Shown here: positions 1-9,049 of the stretch, piece after piece
Layout of the letters: each line of letters opens with the position of its first letter
Position numbering within the stretch: position 1 is the first letter of the stretch
Origin: an uncultured Pelagibacteraceae bacterium
GTDB taxonomy: Bacteria > Pseudomonadota > Alphaproteobacteria > Pelagibacterales > Pelagibacteraceae
DNA: 64,000 bases
NCBI GenBank assembly: GCA_902556505.1
Contig: CACDWM010000001.1
Coordinates: forward strand, 1-64,000
Direction: 5' to 3'
The notes under the pieces: model-generated
The model's database searches: none
What the model saw: only the letters and a program-made list of their open reading frames with translations
What the model was told of the DNA's origin: nothing
Position numbers and translations under genes: made by a program

Positions 1-924
1 CTATCTGCTCTAGTGATTTCTGTTGTAAGTTTTGCGGGAATTTCTAATGCTGATAGCAAGAAGCCTATCGTTATCCCAACTCATAACTGGTCAAGTCAAA
101 TTGTAATGGCTTATGTTATTGGTGGGATTTTTGAAAGTATGGGCAATAACGTTAAATACGTTAACGCTGACTCACAAGCAGTTTATGAGTCAATTAGAAT
201 TGGAGATGTAACTATATCTCACGAGGTATGGGAATCTGCATTTGGTAAATCTTTTACTACTGCTTTAGATAAAGGTGGTTTATTAGATTGGGGTGATCAT
301 GAGGCAAGAACCCTTGAGGATATGGGATATCCAAACTGGGTTGCTGAAAAAGGATTATGCCCAGGACTACCAGATTGGACAGCTTTAAAAAATCCAGACT
401 GTGCTAAAAACTTTACAACACCTGATTCACCAGATGGAAAAGGAAGAATGTTGGAAGGTCCACAAACTTGGCATGGTGACTTAATTCCACAAAGGGTTGA
501 TGCACTAGGTTTAGGAGATTTATGGTGGGTTAAATTTGCTGGAAGTGCTGATGCACTTTGGGCAGAATTAGCTGCAGCTGAAAAAGAAGGAAGAGGAACA
601 ATTATCTTCAACTGGACGCCTAACTTCACAGATGGTGCTGGTTTTACATTTATTGACTTCCCTCCATACACAGCTGGTTGTAGACCAGAAGATGGTGGAG
701 ATGGTAAATGTGGTTCTCCTGATGGATACTTGAAAAAAGCAGTTCATGAGGATTTCCCAAAAACTCATCCTGATGCAGCAGCAGCATTCAAAAAAATGTC
801 ATTCTCAACAAGTCAAATTGGTGCAATGGCAGCTTTAGTTGATATTGACAAAATGACTCACGAAGATGCAGCTAAAAAATGGTTAGCTGATAACAAGTCA
901 GTTTGGCAAGCATTTACTAAATAA
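1..924 (+). CDS. proX: Glycine betaine/proline-type ABC transporter substrate-binding protein (5' end cut by window)
   Basis: Periplasmic OpuAC/ProX-family receptor that captures quaternary amines such as glycine betaine for the ATPase and permease encoded at 2001-5189. The frame is open to base 1, and the first codons (Leu-Ser-Ala-Leu) continue into the hydrophobic signal peptide that ends near SNA, so the true start lies to the left. Mature protein begins around KKPIVIPTHNW. The many Trp residues (HNWSSQ, VWESAF, LDWGD, PDWTA, TWHGD, LWWVKF) are typical of the aromatic box that binds methylated ammonium in this family. It is separated from its ATPase by a terminator and two unrelated-looking genes, which suggests higher expression of the receptor than of the membrane components. 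The exact ligand cannot be read from sequence. Confidence 0.9.
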   Translation, partial: LSALVISVVSFAGISNADSKKPIVIPTHNWSSQIVMAYVIGGIFESMGNNVKYVNADSQAVYESIRIGDVTISHEVWESAFGKSFTTALDKGGLLDWGDHEARTLEDMGYPNWVAEKGLCPGLPDWTALKNPDCAKNFTTPDSPDGKGRMLEGPQTWHGDLIPQRVDALGLGDLWWVKFAGSADALWAELAAAEKEGRGTIIFNWTPNFTDGAGFTFIDFPPYTAGCRPEDGGDGKCGSPDGYLKKAVHEDFPKTHPDAAAAFKKMSFSTSQIGAMAALVDIDKMTHEDAAKKWLADNKSVWQAFTK

Positions 925-946
925 GGATTATAGTTAAAAATTAAAG

Positions 947-979
947 ATCTCCCCCAACTTCGTTGGGGGGGATTTTTTT
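947..979 (+). terminator. Rho-independent terminator after the betaine-binding protein
   Basis: CCCCCAA at 951-957 pairs with TTGGGGG at 963-969 around a CTTCG loop, and the stem is followed by GGATTTTTTTT (T-run 973-980). It lies 27 bases behind the stop codon at 924 and is one of the most GC-rich stretches nearby. It can end the binding-protein transcript or lower read-through into the MORN/proV/proW genes. Confidence 0.85.
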
Positions 980-1006
980 TTAAATCAATATGTGTAAAAT
1001 GTATCA

Positions 1007-1384
1007 ATGAAAAAATATTCTCTAATAATATTTTTTAGTTTTTTGATCTGCTCATCAGTTTTAGCAAGAAGTACTGGCTGCAAAGAAGGTAACTGTGAAA
1101 ATGGTTTTGGTAAATGGGTTTACACCGATAAAACTACTTATGAAGGGGAGTGGGTTAATACTAAAAAACAAGGTCAAGGAGTAGAGACTTGGCCAAATGG
1201 ATATATTTATAAAGGGGAATTTAAAAATAGTGAATGGAGTGGAATTGGAACGTTAACATTTCCTGATGGCTCCACTTATGAAGGCGAGTGGGCTAATGGT
1301 TTTATGAATGGTCAAGGAACATTTACTTGGTCTGATGGAAAACAAAAAACAGGTATTTGGAAGAACGGAAAGTTACAAGAATAA
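1007..1384 (+). CDS. Secreted MORN-repeat protein
   Basis: A 125-aa protein with an N-terminal signal peptide (KKYSLIIFFSFLICSSVLA, residues 2-20) followed by one degenerate and three clear MORN repeats: YEGEWVNTKKQGQGVETWPNG (about 45-65), YKGEFKNSEWSGIGTLTFPDG (68-88) and YEGEWANGFMNGQGTFTWSDG (91-111). Two cysteines (25 and 30) near the mature N-terminus could form a disulfide. MORN repeats form beta-hairpin stacks used in protein or membrane contacts; no catalytic domain is present. The stop overlaps the next start (TAATG), so the two are probably co-translated. Its place between a betaine receptor and the transporter ATPase is unexplained. Confidence 0.85.
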   Translation: MKKYSLIIFFSFLICSSVLARSTGCKEGNCENGFGKWVYTDKTTYEGEWVNTKKQGQGVETWPNGYIYKGEFKNSEWSGIGTLTFPDGSTYEGEWANGFMNGQGTFTWSDGKQKTGIWKNGKLQE

Positions 1385-1935
1385 TGTCTAAAGAAAATTA
1401 TATTAATAAAATAAAAGATTTACCTGAGTCTCTAAGGCAATTTATTGGTCTTATATTTATTACTCTAATAGTAATTGTATCTTTTAGTATTTTAAATGGA
1501 ATTTTTGGACAAGGTGATGATCTGGTAAAAAGAATGAAGTTAGAGGAAGAGAGAATTGCTGAAGAAAAAAAACTAAGTGAGTTAATATCCAAACTACCCT
1601 CTGGAATATTAGTTTCATTTGATGGAACTGATCATTACAAATTAACGGATGATGTATATGAGCAAGTATGTAAAGCTACAAAACTAATTCCTCAAAGAGC
1701 AATAATGGGTGCTAATTTCTTAAATTTTAGAGCACATGAGCTATATACAATTAATGGAAATAAAATTGATGAGACTTTTGTCAAATGGGATGAAGAAAAA
1801 AACAAATGTTTTGCGGGTTTTACAGTTAGTGGAAATAATGTAGGTGTTGATGAAAGTATTACTATAAGTGGAGAAGCTTTAAGTTTTTTAAGTACTGGAA
1901 TTGATACTAGAGTTTATTTTATTAAAAATTTTTAA
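1384..1935 (+). CDS. Unknown single-pass membrane protein
   Basis: A 183-aa protein; the ATG at 1384 overlaps the MORN gene stop and is preferred over an upstream in-frame TTG at 1357 that lies inside the MORN gene. Residues about 17-42 (FIGLIFITLIVIVSFSILNGIFG) form one membrane helix, followed by a charged, probably coiled segment (KRMKLEEERIAEEKKLSEL) and a soluble domain with two Cys residues (in EQVCKAT and KNKCFAG). I do not recognise a family. The overlap suggests it acts with, or is at least co-expressed with, the secreted MORN protein. Confidence 0.7.
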   Translation: MSKENYINKIKDLPESLRQFIGLIFITLIVIVSFSILNGIFGQGDDLVKRMKLEEERIAEEKKLSELISKLPSGILVSFDGTDHYKLTDDVYEQVCKATKLIPQRAIMGANFLNFRAHELYTINGNKIDETFVKWDEEKNKCFAGFTVSGNNVGVDESITISGEALSFLSTGIDTRVYFIKNF

Positions 1936-2000
1936 TGAGGAAAGGCAACAATTATTAACATTTTAATTTTATAAAATTTAATATAACTTTAAAACAATTT

Positions 2001-3032
2001 ATGTCTGAGACTGTAATCAAATGCGAGTCGGTTTATAAAATTTTTGGACAAAATGCCAAAAAGATGCTTGAAGAGTCTAATGGCAATGTAGACGCAAAAA
2101 CCTTTCAGGAAAGAGGATGTATTGTTGGAGTAAATAATGCTTCTTTTGAAGTTGCAAAAGGAGAAATGTTAGTAGTAATGGGTTTATCTGGTTCAGGTAA
2201 ATCAACACTTCTTAGATGTATTTCAAGATTAACGGATGCTACCGGTGGAAAAATTTTTATTGAAGGTCAAGATTTATTAGAATTAAATAATAAAGAGCTT
2301 ATTGATCTTAGAAGAAATAAAATGGGAATGGTGTTTCAAAGCTTTGCTTTATTACCTCATAAAACAGTTGTTGAAAATATTGCTTTTCCACTTCAGATAA
2401 AAGGCACTAATACTGAAGAGAGTATTAGTAGAGCAATGGAAATGGTAAAACTAGTTGGACTAGACGGAAGAGAGAATTATTTCCCAAGAGAACTTTCAGG
2501 TGGACAACAACAAAGGGTAGGAATCGCAAGGTCATTAGCAGTAGAGCCTGATATATGGTTTTTAGATGAACCTTTTTCTGCATTAGATCCATTGATAAGA
2601 AAAGAAATGCAAGATGAGTTTTTAAGACTTCAGGAAAAATTACAGAAAACCATCATGTTCATCACTCATGATTTTGATGAGGCATTAAAGTTAGCTGATC
2701 GAATAGCAATTATGAAAGATGGTATAATTGAACAATTAGATACACCGGCCAATATCGTGCTAAATCCAGCAACTGAATATGTAAGAAAGTTTACTGAAGA
2801 AGTACCGAGAGAGAAGGTTTTGATTATTGAGGATGTAATGGATGCTTCAAGTAAAGATAATTTAGGAGATTTAAAAGTATCAAAAGATGAAATTATAGAA
2901 AATGTTGCAGAAAAAATACTTACTCAAGAAAAATTAGTAGGAGTAGTTGACTCAAATAATAATATTGTAGGATCAATTAAACCTTCAAAAATAATAGATA
3001 CAGTTTTTGGAGGAAGAAAAAACGGTAGTTAA
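2001..3032 (+). CDS. proV: Betaine/proline ABC transporter ATP-binding protein
   Basis: Cytoplasmic ATPase of a ProV/OpuAA-type importer, 343 aa. Walker A is GLSGSGKST (about 61-69), the Q-loop is VFQSFALLPH, the ABC signature is LSGGQQQR and Walker B is IWFLDEP followed by the switch His in FITHDF. The N-terminal extension before the ATPase core (KIFGQNAKKMLE) is characteristic of ProV. The C-terminal 80 residues look like a shortened CBS-type regulatory segment (a GVVDSNNNIVGSI stretch near the end), a domain that in OpuA relatives senses ionic strength. The fused permease starts 4 bases after the stop. It is the only betaine-type ATPase in the window. Confidence 0.95.
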   Translation: MSETVIKCESVYKIFGQNAKKMLEESNGNVDAKTFQERGCIVGVNNASFEVAKGEMLVVMGLSGSGKSTLLRCISRLTDATGGKIFIEGQDLLELNNKELIDLRRNKMGMVFQSFALLPHKTVVENIAFPLQIKGTNTEESISRAMEMVKLVGLDGRENYFPRELSGGQQQRVGIARSLAVEPDIWFLDEPFSALDPLIRKEMQDEFLRLQEKLQKTIMFITHDFDEALKLADRIAIMKDGIIEQLDTPANIVLNPATEYVRKFTEEVPREKVLIIEDVMDASSKDNLGDLKVSKDEIIENVAEKILTQEKLVGVVDSNNNIVGSIKPSKIIDTVFGGRKNGS

Positions 3033-3035
3033 AAT

Positions 3036-5189
3036 ATGGAGTATTTAAAAAAATATCCAAAATTATTTCAATGGTTATTTTTGTTAATTGTATTTTTTGC
3101 TTTATGTTTTGCAATTGATGTTCCTGAAACTTATAAATTTATAAGAGGCCAGGCTGAATTTGTTAAAGATCCAAACCAAAGTGTTTACTTTTTTCTAGGT
3201 AAAGAGGTTAGGTATTATGCCTTTGATGTATTTTGGAGATTGCCTCCACTTCTAGGATGGCTGCCTATTTGGATAAACGACTCTTTATTTTTCTTAATGA
3301 ATGAATGGATGCCAATGGAGTTTTGGAACGAAGATACTCAAGAATTTAAAACTCGACCATTATTATTAGAGATAAGTAGAAATTTAACTTCATTTATGAC
3401 TTTTTTAATTGAATTAATTAGGGAAATTTTACTTGGAGGTTTAGAAACTATTGTTGCATTTACAAGTTGGGATTTTATTGATGCTTATCCATGGTTAGAG
3501 TTGCCAGGTTTACCTTGGACCATTGTTGCAGCTGGAGCAGCTCTACTATCTTATAAATTAAGTGGAAAAGGATTGGCTTTGTTTGCAGGTTTAACAATGA
3601 TCTATATTTCTATATTTGGTCAATGGAAACCATCAATGCAAACGCTTTCTTTTATACTTGTTGCAGCTCCACTTTCATTTATTTTTGGTTTAGGTCTAGG
3701 TATTGCAGCTTACAAAAGTAAACGTGTTGAAAAAGCATTGTACCCAATTCTTCTAGTAATGCAGACTATGCCACAATACGCTGTATTAGTTCCTGCACTT
3801 GTTTTATTTGGAGTAGGTGATCACGCTGCTGTAATTATTACTATGGTTGTTGCTGTTCCACCAATGATATTATTAACAATATTAGGTTTAAGAGCTATAC
3901 CACCAGAAGTTATTGAAGCTGGAAGAATGAGTGGCTGTACCAATTGGCAATTAATGTTCAAGGTACTAATTCCAACAGCAAGAAGAGATATTTTAATTGG
4001 AGTTAACCAAGTTATTATGGTTTGTTTTTCAATGGCAGTTATATCTGCGTTCATTGGCGCGAAAGGATTAGGATTTAATTTGTTGTTAGCACTTAATCAA
4101 CTAAATATAGGGCTGGCACTTGAGGCTGGTTTATGTATTAGTTTAATTGCAATTTTACTTGATAAAATGTCTTTGGCATGGGCAAATAAACAAACAGATT
4201 ATTTTGGTAATCTGACATTTTTCCAAAGAAATAAAAACGTAATATTTTTTGCAGCTTCATTCGTAATTGGAATAATTCTTGCATATGTTGGGACTTTTAT
4301 TTTCAAAGGTAGTTTTAATTACTTGTTTGAAATTCCTCATAATAAAGGAATATCAACAGCAGATTTTTGGAATAAAGGAGTTGATTGGATTTTTGATACT
4401 TTCTTCGTGTATATTAAAGCATTCAATACATGGTTAATTCAAGATGTGCTTCAGCCGATGAGAGCTTTATATTTAAGAATGCCTGCAGTAGCAACATTGG
4501 TACTAGCAGTTGGTGCAGGATATTTAATTGGAGGAGTTCGATCAGCATTAGTTGTTGCTGCTTTGACTTTGTTTATTGCATTAAGTCCATGGTGGGATAG
4601 AGCACTAGTAACGTTATACATGGCAACTTTTGGTGTAGTTATTTCTTGTTTAATAGGATTTACAGTTGGAACATTATGTTTTCAAAACAAAAAATCCGCA
4701 GCATTTATGCTAGGTGTTTGCGATATATTTCAAACATTCCCATCATTTGTATATTTAATTCCAGTAATGATGCTTTTTGGAATAACAGATACATCTGTTT
4801 TAATTGCTGTAATTGTCTATGCAACAATTCCTGCAACTAGATATACAATAGAAGGACTTAGAAGTGTTCCTGTTGGCTTACATGAAGCTGCAACAATGTC
4901 TGGTGTAAATAAATTTCAAAGATTAACAAAAATTGAGTTTCCATTAGCATTTCCACATATGATGCTTGGTTTAAATCAAACAATAGTTTTTGCTTTATTT
5001 ATGGTGATAATTGGAGCTTTCATTGGAACAGAAGATCTTGGTCAATACATTTTAAAAGCACTTTCAGATAAAAATGGAGCAGGAATTGGTTTAACTCTCG
5101 GTATCTGTGTTGCGTTTATAGGATTGATTTTTGATAATTTGATTAGAACTTGGGTTGGAAAAAGAAAAAAACATCTTGGCATAGCTTAG
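3036..5189 (+). CDS. proW: Betaine ABC transporter permease, two permease domains fused
   Basis: A 717-aa inner-membrane protein, about twice the length of an ordinary ProW. It carries two complete BPD_transp_1 domains, each with an ATPase-contact (EAA) loop: EAGRMSGCTNWQLMFKVLIP near residue 293 and HEAATMSGVNKFQRLTKIEF near residue 615. Each half is preceded by its own hydrophobic helices, and the linker of roughly 100 residues contains aromatic-rich segments. In two-gene systems two ProW copies form a homodimer, so this fusion would supply a covalent heterodimer. It sits directly behind proV and 4 bases ahead of glpK, so the three are probably one transcript. Confidence 0.93.
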   Translation: MEYLKKYPKLFQWLFLLIVFFALCFAIDVPETYKFIRGQAEFVKDPNQSVYFFLGKEVRYYAFDVFWRLPPLLGWLPIWINDSLFFLMNEWMPMEFWNEDTQEFKTRPLLLEISRNLTSFMTFLIELIREILLGGLETIVAFTSWDFIDAYPWLELPGLPWTIVAAGAALLSYKLSGKGLALFAGLTMIYISIFGQWKPSMQTLSFILVAAPLSFIFGLGLGIAAYKSKRVEKALYPILLVMQTMPQYAVLVPALVLFGVGDHAAVIITMVVAVPPMILLTILGLRAIPPEVIEAGRMSGCTNWQLMFKVLIPTARRDILIGVNQVIMVCFSMAVISAFIGAKGLGFNLLLALNQLNIGLALEAGLCISLIAILLDKMSLAWANKQTDYFGNLTFFQRNKNVIFFAASFVIGIILAYVGTFIFKGSFNYLFEIPHNKGISTADFWNKGVDWIFDTFFVYIKAFNTWLIQDVLQPMRALYLRMPAVATLVLAVGAGYLIGGVRSALVVAALTLFIALSPWWDRALVTLYMATFGVVISCLIGFTVGTLCFQNKKSAAFMLGVCDIFQTFPSFVYLIPVMMLFGITDTSVLIAVIVYATIPATRYTIEGLRSVPVGLHEAATMSGVNKFQRLTKIEFPLAFPHMMLGLNQTIVFALFMVIIGAFIGTEDLGQYILKALSDKNGAGIGLTLGICVAFIGLIFDNLIRTWVGKRKKHLGIA

Positions 5190-5193
5190 TATT

Positions 5194-6672
5194 TTGAAAA
5201 AATTTATTGTCTCCATTGATCAAGGAACAACCTCGTCAAGAGTTGTTTTGTTTGACACTAAAGGGAACATTAAATTTATTTCTCAATATGAATTTAAACA
5301 ATACTTTCCTAGAAATGGATGGGTAGAACATAATCCAAATGAAATTTGGTCGACAACACTTAAAGCATTAAAGCAAGTAATTAAAAAAGCTAAAAGTTTA
5401 AAAGGTAATATACTTACTATTGGAATTACAAATCAAAGGGAAACTACAATTTTGTGGAATAAAAAAACTGGAAAACCTATTTATAATGCGATCGTATGGC
5501 AAGATAGAAGAACCCAGGAATATTGTAAATCTCTAAAGAATAAAAATTATGAAAATACTTTTAGAAAAAAAACAGGGTTATTTATAGATCCTTATTTTTC
5601 TGCAACTAAAATAAAATGGATTTTAGATAATGTTAAAGTTTCAAAAAAATTACAAAAAACTAATAATTTATTGTTTGGTACGGTGGATACCTTCTTGATC
5701 TGGAAATTAACCAAAGGTAAACAGCATTTAACCGAAGCTACCAACGCAAGTAGAACCATGTTGTTTAATATCAACAACAATAAATGGGATAATGAAATTT
5801 TACAGAAATTAAAAATTCCAAGGAGTATCTTGCCTGAGGTAAAAAATTCTGCAGATAATTTTGGAAAAACAGATAAAAGAGTTACAGGAAAAGAAATACC
5901 CATTTCAGCTGTTTTAGGAGATCAACAAGCAGCAGCTGTAGGGCAAGCTTGTTTTGAAAAAGGATCTATAAAAAGTACTTATGGTACTGGTGCTTTTGTA
6001 ATAATGAACACTGGATCAAAAAAAATAAATTCAAAAAATAAGTTATTAACTACAATTTGTTACCGATTAAATAATAAGACTACGTATGCTCTTGAAGGAT
6101 CTATTTTCATAGCAGGAGCAGGCGTACAATGGTTAAGGGATAAAATTAAATTAATTAACAATGCTTATGAAACTGAAAAAATAGCTAAATCAACAAAAAG
6201 CAATAATGAGGTTTATGTTGTACCAGCTTTTAGTGGAATAGGCGCACCTTATTGGAGACCCGATGCAAGAGGTTTAATAACAGGACTTACAAGAGATAGT
6301 GATTGGAAAACTTTAGTGAGAGCAACCGTCGAATCTGTTGCTTATCAAAGTTATGATTTATTTTATTCAATGAATAAAGATGGTTTAAAGCCTAGAATAG
6401 TTAAAATTGATGGGGGTATGGTAGCTAATAATTGGTTTTCACAATTTTTGGCAGATGTAATTAATTTAAAAGTAATTCGACCGAAAGTCTTAGAAACCAC
6501 TGCTCTCGGAGCAGCTTTGTTTGCAGGTTATCAAGTAGGAGAATTCAAATCATTAAATCAAATTAAAAATACATGGAAAAAAGATAAAGCTTTTAAGCCA
6601 AAAATTAATAAAAAACTTAGAAATCATATATTGCATGGTTGGAAGCAAGCAATTAAAAAAACCTTAGCATAA
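5194..6672 (+). CDS. glpK: Glycerol kinase
   Basis: ATP-dependent phosphorylation of glycerol to sn-glycerol-3-phosphate; 492 aa, the usual family length. FGGY-kinase features are present: phosphate-1 motif DQGTTSSR (about 9-16), VWQDRRT substrate-region motif, GDQQAAAVGQ and YGTGAF in the middle, and the C-terminal TALGAALFAGY. The start is a TTG at 5194, because the conserved MKKFIVSIDQGTT N-terminus begins there and no ATG is available between the proW stop and that point. Followed 7 bases later by gpsA, so the pair would take glycerol to G3P and on to dihydroxyacetone phosphate, or the reverse for lipid backbone supply. Confidence 0.95.
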   Translation: MKKFIVSIDQGTTSSRVVLFDTKGNIKFISQYEFKQYFPRNGWVEHNPNEIWSTTLKALKQVIKKAKSLKGNILTIGITNQRETTILWNKKTGKPIYNAIVWQDRRTQEYCKSLKNKNYENTFRKKTGLFIDPYFSATKIKWILDNVKVSKKLQKTNNLLFGTVDTFLIWKLTKGKQHLTEATNASRTMLFNINNNKWDNEILQKLKIPRSILPEVKNSADNFGKTDKRVTGKEIPISAVLGDQQAAAVGQACFEKGSIKSTYGTGAFVIMNTGSKKINSKNKLLTTICYRLNNKTTYALEGSIFIAGAGVQWLRDKIKLINNAYETEKIAKSTKSNNEVYVVPAFSGIGAPYWRPDARGLITGLTRDSDWKTLVRATVESVAYQSYDLFYSMNKDGLKPRIVKIDGGMVANNWFSQFLADVINLKVIRPKVLETTALGAALFAGYQVGEFKSLNQIKNTWKKDKAFKPKINKKLRNHILHGWKQAIKKTLA

Positions 6673-6679
6673 AGATAAA

Positions 6680-7636
6680 ATGAAAAAAATATTAATTGTT
6701 GGTGCTGGAGCTATGGGAGCTGCTTTCTCGATACCATTGTTAGACAATGGTCACTCGGTTACTTTAACAGAGCCATATAACTTTAAATTATTACAAAAAT
6801 TAAGCTTAAAAAAAAAAATTCACCCATCATTAAATATAAATTTACCAAAAAAATTAAAAATAAATAAATTTTCAAGTGACATTTTAAATCGCAATTGGGA
6901 CTTAATTGTGATTGCTGTGAGCTCCATTGGAATAGACTTGATTGGAAAAAATCTATCAAAAATTAAAAATAAATCACTTATTTTGGTATTAACGAAAGGT
7001 CTTAAATTAGATGGTAGAAATTTAATTTCAATGTCTAGCTTATTGAGAAAGTATAATAAAAATTTAAATTTTTCAGTTTTAAAAGGCCCATGTTTAGCAA
7101 AAGAATTAGCTAGAAAAGTTAAAAGCTTCACTGTTGTTGCAAATAAAAATATTAATACTGCAAAAAAAATTGGGAAATTAATTTCAACAAATTATTATCA
7201 AACTGAATTTAGTAGAGATGTTAATGGAGTTGAGTTTTTATCTGCAATAAAAAATATTTATTCAATGATAATTGGATCTGGACAATGGCATAATACATCA
7301 TCGGCTTTATTCAGAAAATCAATTGATGAAATGAAATATCTTGCAAATTATTTTAAAGGAAAAAAGGAAACTGTTTATGGTCTGGCAGGTTTAGGAGATT
7401 TATACGTAAGTGCAATGGGAGGAAGAAATAGTAAAATGGGAGAATATCTAGGTAAAGGCTATACTTTTGCTCAAGCAAAGAAAAAGTTTATGAAAAATGA
7501 TACAGTAGAAGGTGCTGATTTAGCAATAGAAATTGCTCCTTTTGTATTTAAAAAAATTAATAAAAGAAAAGTCCCTTTAATGATCTCTTTATTAGAGGCA
7601 ATTGTTAAAAATAAAAAATTAAAAATTAAATATTAA
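6680..7636 (+). CDS. gpsA: NAD(P)-dependent glycerol-3-phosphate dehydrogenase
   Basis: A 318-aa protein with an N-terminal Rossmann nucleotide site (GAGAMG, residues 8-13), the family signature GPCLAKELA (usual form GPSFAxE), the catalytic-Lys helix region SAIKNIYSMIIGSG and the C-terminal GLAGLGDLYVSAMGGRNSKMG stretch. It interconverts G3P and dihydroxyacetone phosphate. Lys-rich, slightly divergent motifs leave open that it is a second copy specialised for glycerol use with the adjacent glpK rather than the lipid-synthesis enzyme. It ends 4 bases before the convergent tmm stop. Confidence 0.85.
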   Translation: MKKILIVGAGAMGAAFSIPLLDNGHSVTLTEPYNFKLLQKLSLKKKIHPSLNINLPKKLKINKFSSDILNRNWDLIVIAVSSIGIDLIGKNLSKIKNKSLILVLTKGLKLDGRNLISMSSLLRKYNKNLNFSVLKGPCLAKELARKVKSFTVVANKNINTAKKIGKLISTNYYQTEFSRDVNGVEFLSAIKNIYSMIIGSGQWHNTSSALFRKSIDEMKYLANYFKGKKETVYGLAGLGDLYVSAMGGRNSKMGEYLGKGYTFAQAKKKFMKNDTVEGADLAIEIAPFVFKKINKRKVPLMISLLEAIVKNKKLKIKY

Positions 7637-7640
7637 TTTT

Positions 7641-8972
7641 TTATTTATTTAAAAAAGTTTTCATAGAGTCATCCATCGCTTTTTCCCAAGGTGTGTGATG
7701 AATTGGTGCAACTGATCCAGTCACGGGAGATGAAAATGATTTATTTCTATAAGTTAGAATATCCTCTACTTTATGATGTTCCCATTCTTTGAAATGTTTT
7801 CTAATTAATTCAAAATCAATTTTAGGATAATCGGACATCTCATGAAGTTCTTTGGTATACTCAGTTTGAAAATCAATCATTTGATCAGGATTTTCTAATT
7901 TTTCTTCCATTGAAACCCACTTATTAATGTCTTTATCCATTTCGTCATTACTAGGCATTTTGATTTTCCCCATTATCACATCTCTTGCATACCATCCTTG
8001 ACAATCAAACATATTAAATGTGTGAAACTGATCCTGCATACCTAAATATAAAAGTTTATGATTATCTTGCCACACAACTCCTTTGTAAAGTTTTGGTGGA
8101 TATAATCTGTTATGTGTTTTTAATTTTAAACTTTCATCTAAAAATGGGAAATGATGAAGGTATCCAGTGCATAAGATAACTACATCAGCATTTTGTTCTG
8201 TTCCGTCTTTAAATATAGCTTTTTTTCCATCTAACCTATCCAAGTAATAAACTTCTTTCATGCCTTTTGGCCATTTAAAGCCCATTGGGTTATGCCTGTA
8301 ACCGATTGTTACACTTTTAGCGCCATATTTATTACATTGTAGAGCCACATCTTCTGCAGAATAACTGCTCCCCAAAACAATTACATCTTTTCCTCTAAAC
8401 TCTTCTGCATCTCTAAAATCATGTGAGTGCATTATTCTTCCCGGGAATGAATTCATTCCTTCGTACTCAGGAATAAAAGGCACAGAAAAATGACCTGTAG
8501 AGACTACCACATAATCGAATGTATCATTTAAAACTTTATTATTTACTTTGTCCTGGTAGCTAATTTCAAACTTATCATTTTTATAAACAGTGTTTGTGAC
8601 TCTTGTATTTAATTTAATCTTACTTTTTATATTTCCTTTGCTCACTCTCCCCAAAATATAATCTTGCAAAACTTCTCTTGGAGGGAAAGAGGGAATTGGC
8701 TTTCCAAAATGTTCATCAAAAGAATAATCAGCAAATTCTAAACACTCTTTAGGTCCATTAGACCATAAGTATCTGTACATACTGTTAGGTACAGGATCTC
8801 CATATTGATCTGAACCAGTTCTCCAGTTGTAGTTCCATAAACCACCCCAACTTTCTTGTTTTTCAAAGCAAACTATTTCAGGAATTTTTTCTCCTTTTTT
8901 TTCTAAATGCTCAAATGCTCTTAAAATTGAAAGTCCACATGGACCAGCACCTATGATTGCTACTTTTGACAT
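7641..8972 (-). CDS. tmm: Trimethylamine monooxygenase (flavin-containing monooxygenase)
   Basis: Bacterial FMO that oxidises trimethylamine to TMAO with FAD, NADPH and O2. 443 aa from the ATG at 8972, giving the N-terminus MSKVAIIGAGPCGLS; an upstream in-frame TTG at 9020 would add an unlikely AT-rich leader. Features: FAD site GAGPCG, WGGLWNYNWRTG and DPVPNSMYRYLWSN segments characteristic of Tmm, the FMO identifying motif around FPGRIMHSHDFRD, NADPH site VLGSSYSAED and the LCTGYLHHFPF C-terminal motif. A TMAO demethylase (Tdm) is not next to it. The 77-base gap to the divergent alcohol dehydrogenase must hold both promoters. Confidence 0.9.
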   Translation of the reverse strand: MSKVAIIGAGPCGLSILRAFEHLEKKGEKIPEIVCFEKQESWGGLWNYNWRTGSDQYGDPVPNSMYRYLWSNGPKECLEFADYSFDEHFGKPIPSFPPREVLQDYILGRVSKGNIKSKIKLNTRVTNTVYKNDKFEISYQDKVNNKVLNDTFDYVVVSTGHFSVPFIPEYEGMNSFPGRIMHSHDFRDAEEFRGKDVIVLGSSYSAEDVALQCNKYGAKSVTIGYRHNPMGFKWPKGMKEVYYLDRLDGKKAIFKDGTEQNADVVILCTGYLHHFPFLDESLKLKTHNRLYPPKLYKGVVWQDNHKLLYLGMQDQFHTFNMFDCQGWYARDVIMGKIKMPSNDEMDKDINKWVSMEEKLENPDQMIDFQTEYTKELHEMSDYPKIDFELIRKHFKEWEHHKVEDILTYRNKSFSSPVTGSVAPIHHTPWEKAMDDSMKTFLNK

Positions 8973-9049
8973 AAAATTTTTCCTATCATTAATAAATTTA
9001 TAAATATATCTTACTAACAATTTTTAAAAAAATAAAATTATATTTTGTT

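Noticed and set aside
297-768. Open frames on the minus strand across the betaine-receptor gene
   Set aside because: They lie antisense within a gene with strong family motifs and show no motif of their own.
4646-4840. 64-codon frame inside proW
   Set aside because: Same-strand shadow of the permease, Ile/Asn/Cys-rich as expected from frame-shifted AT-rich membrane-protein DNA.
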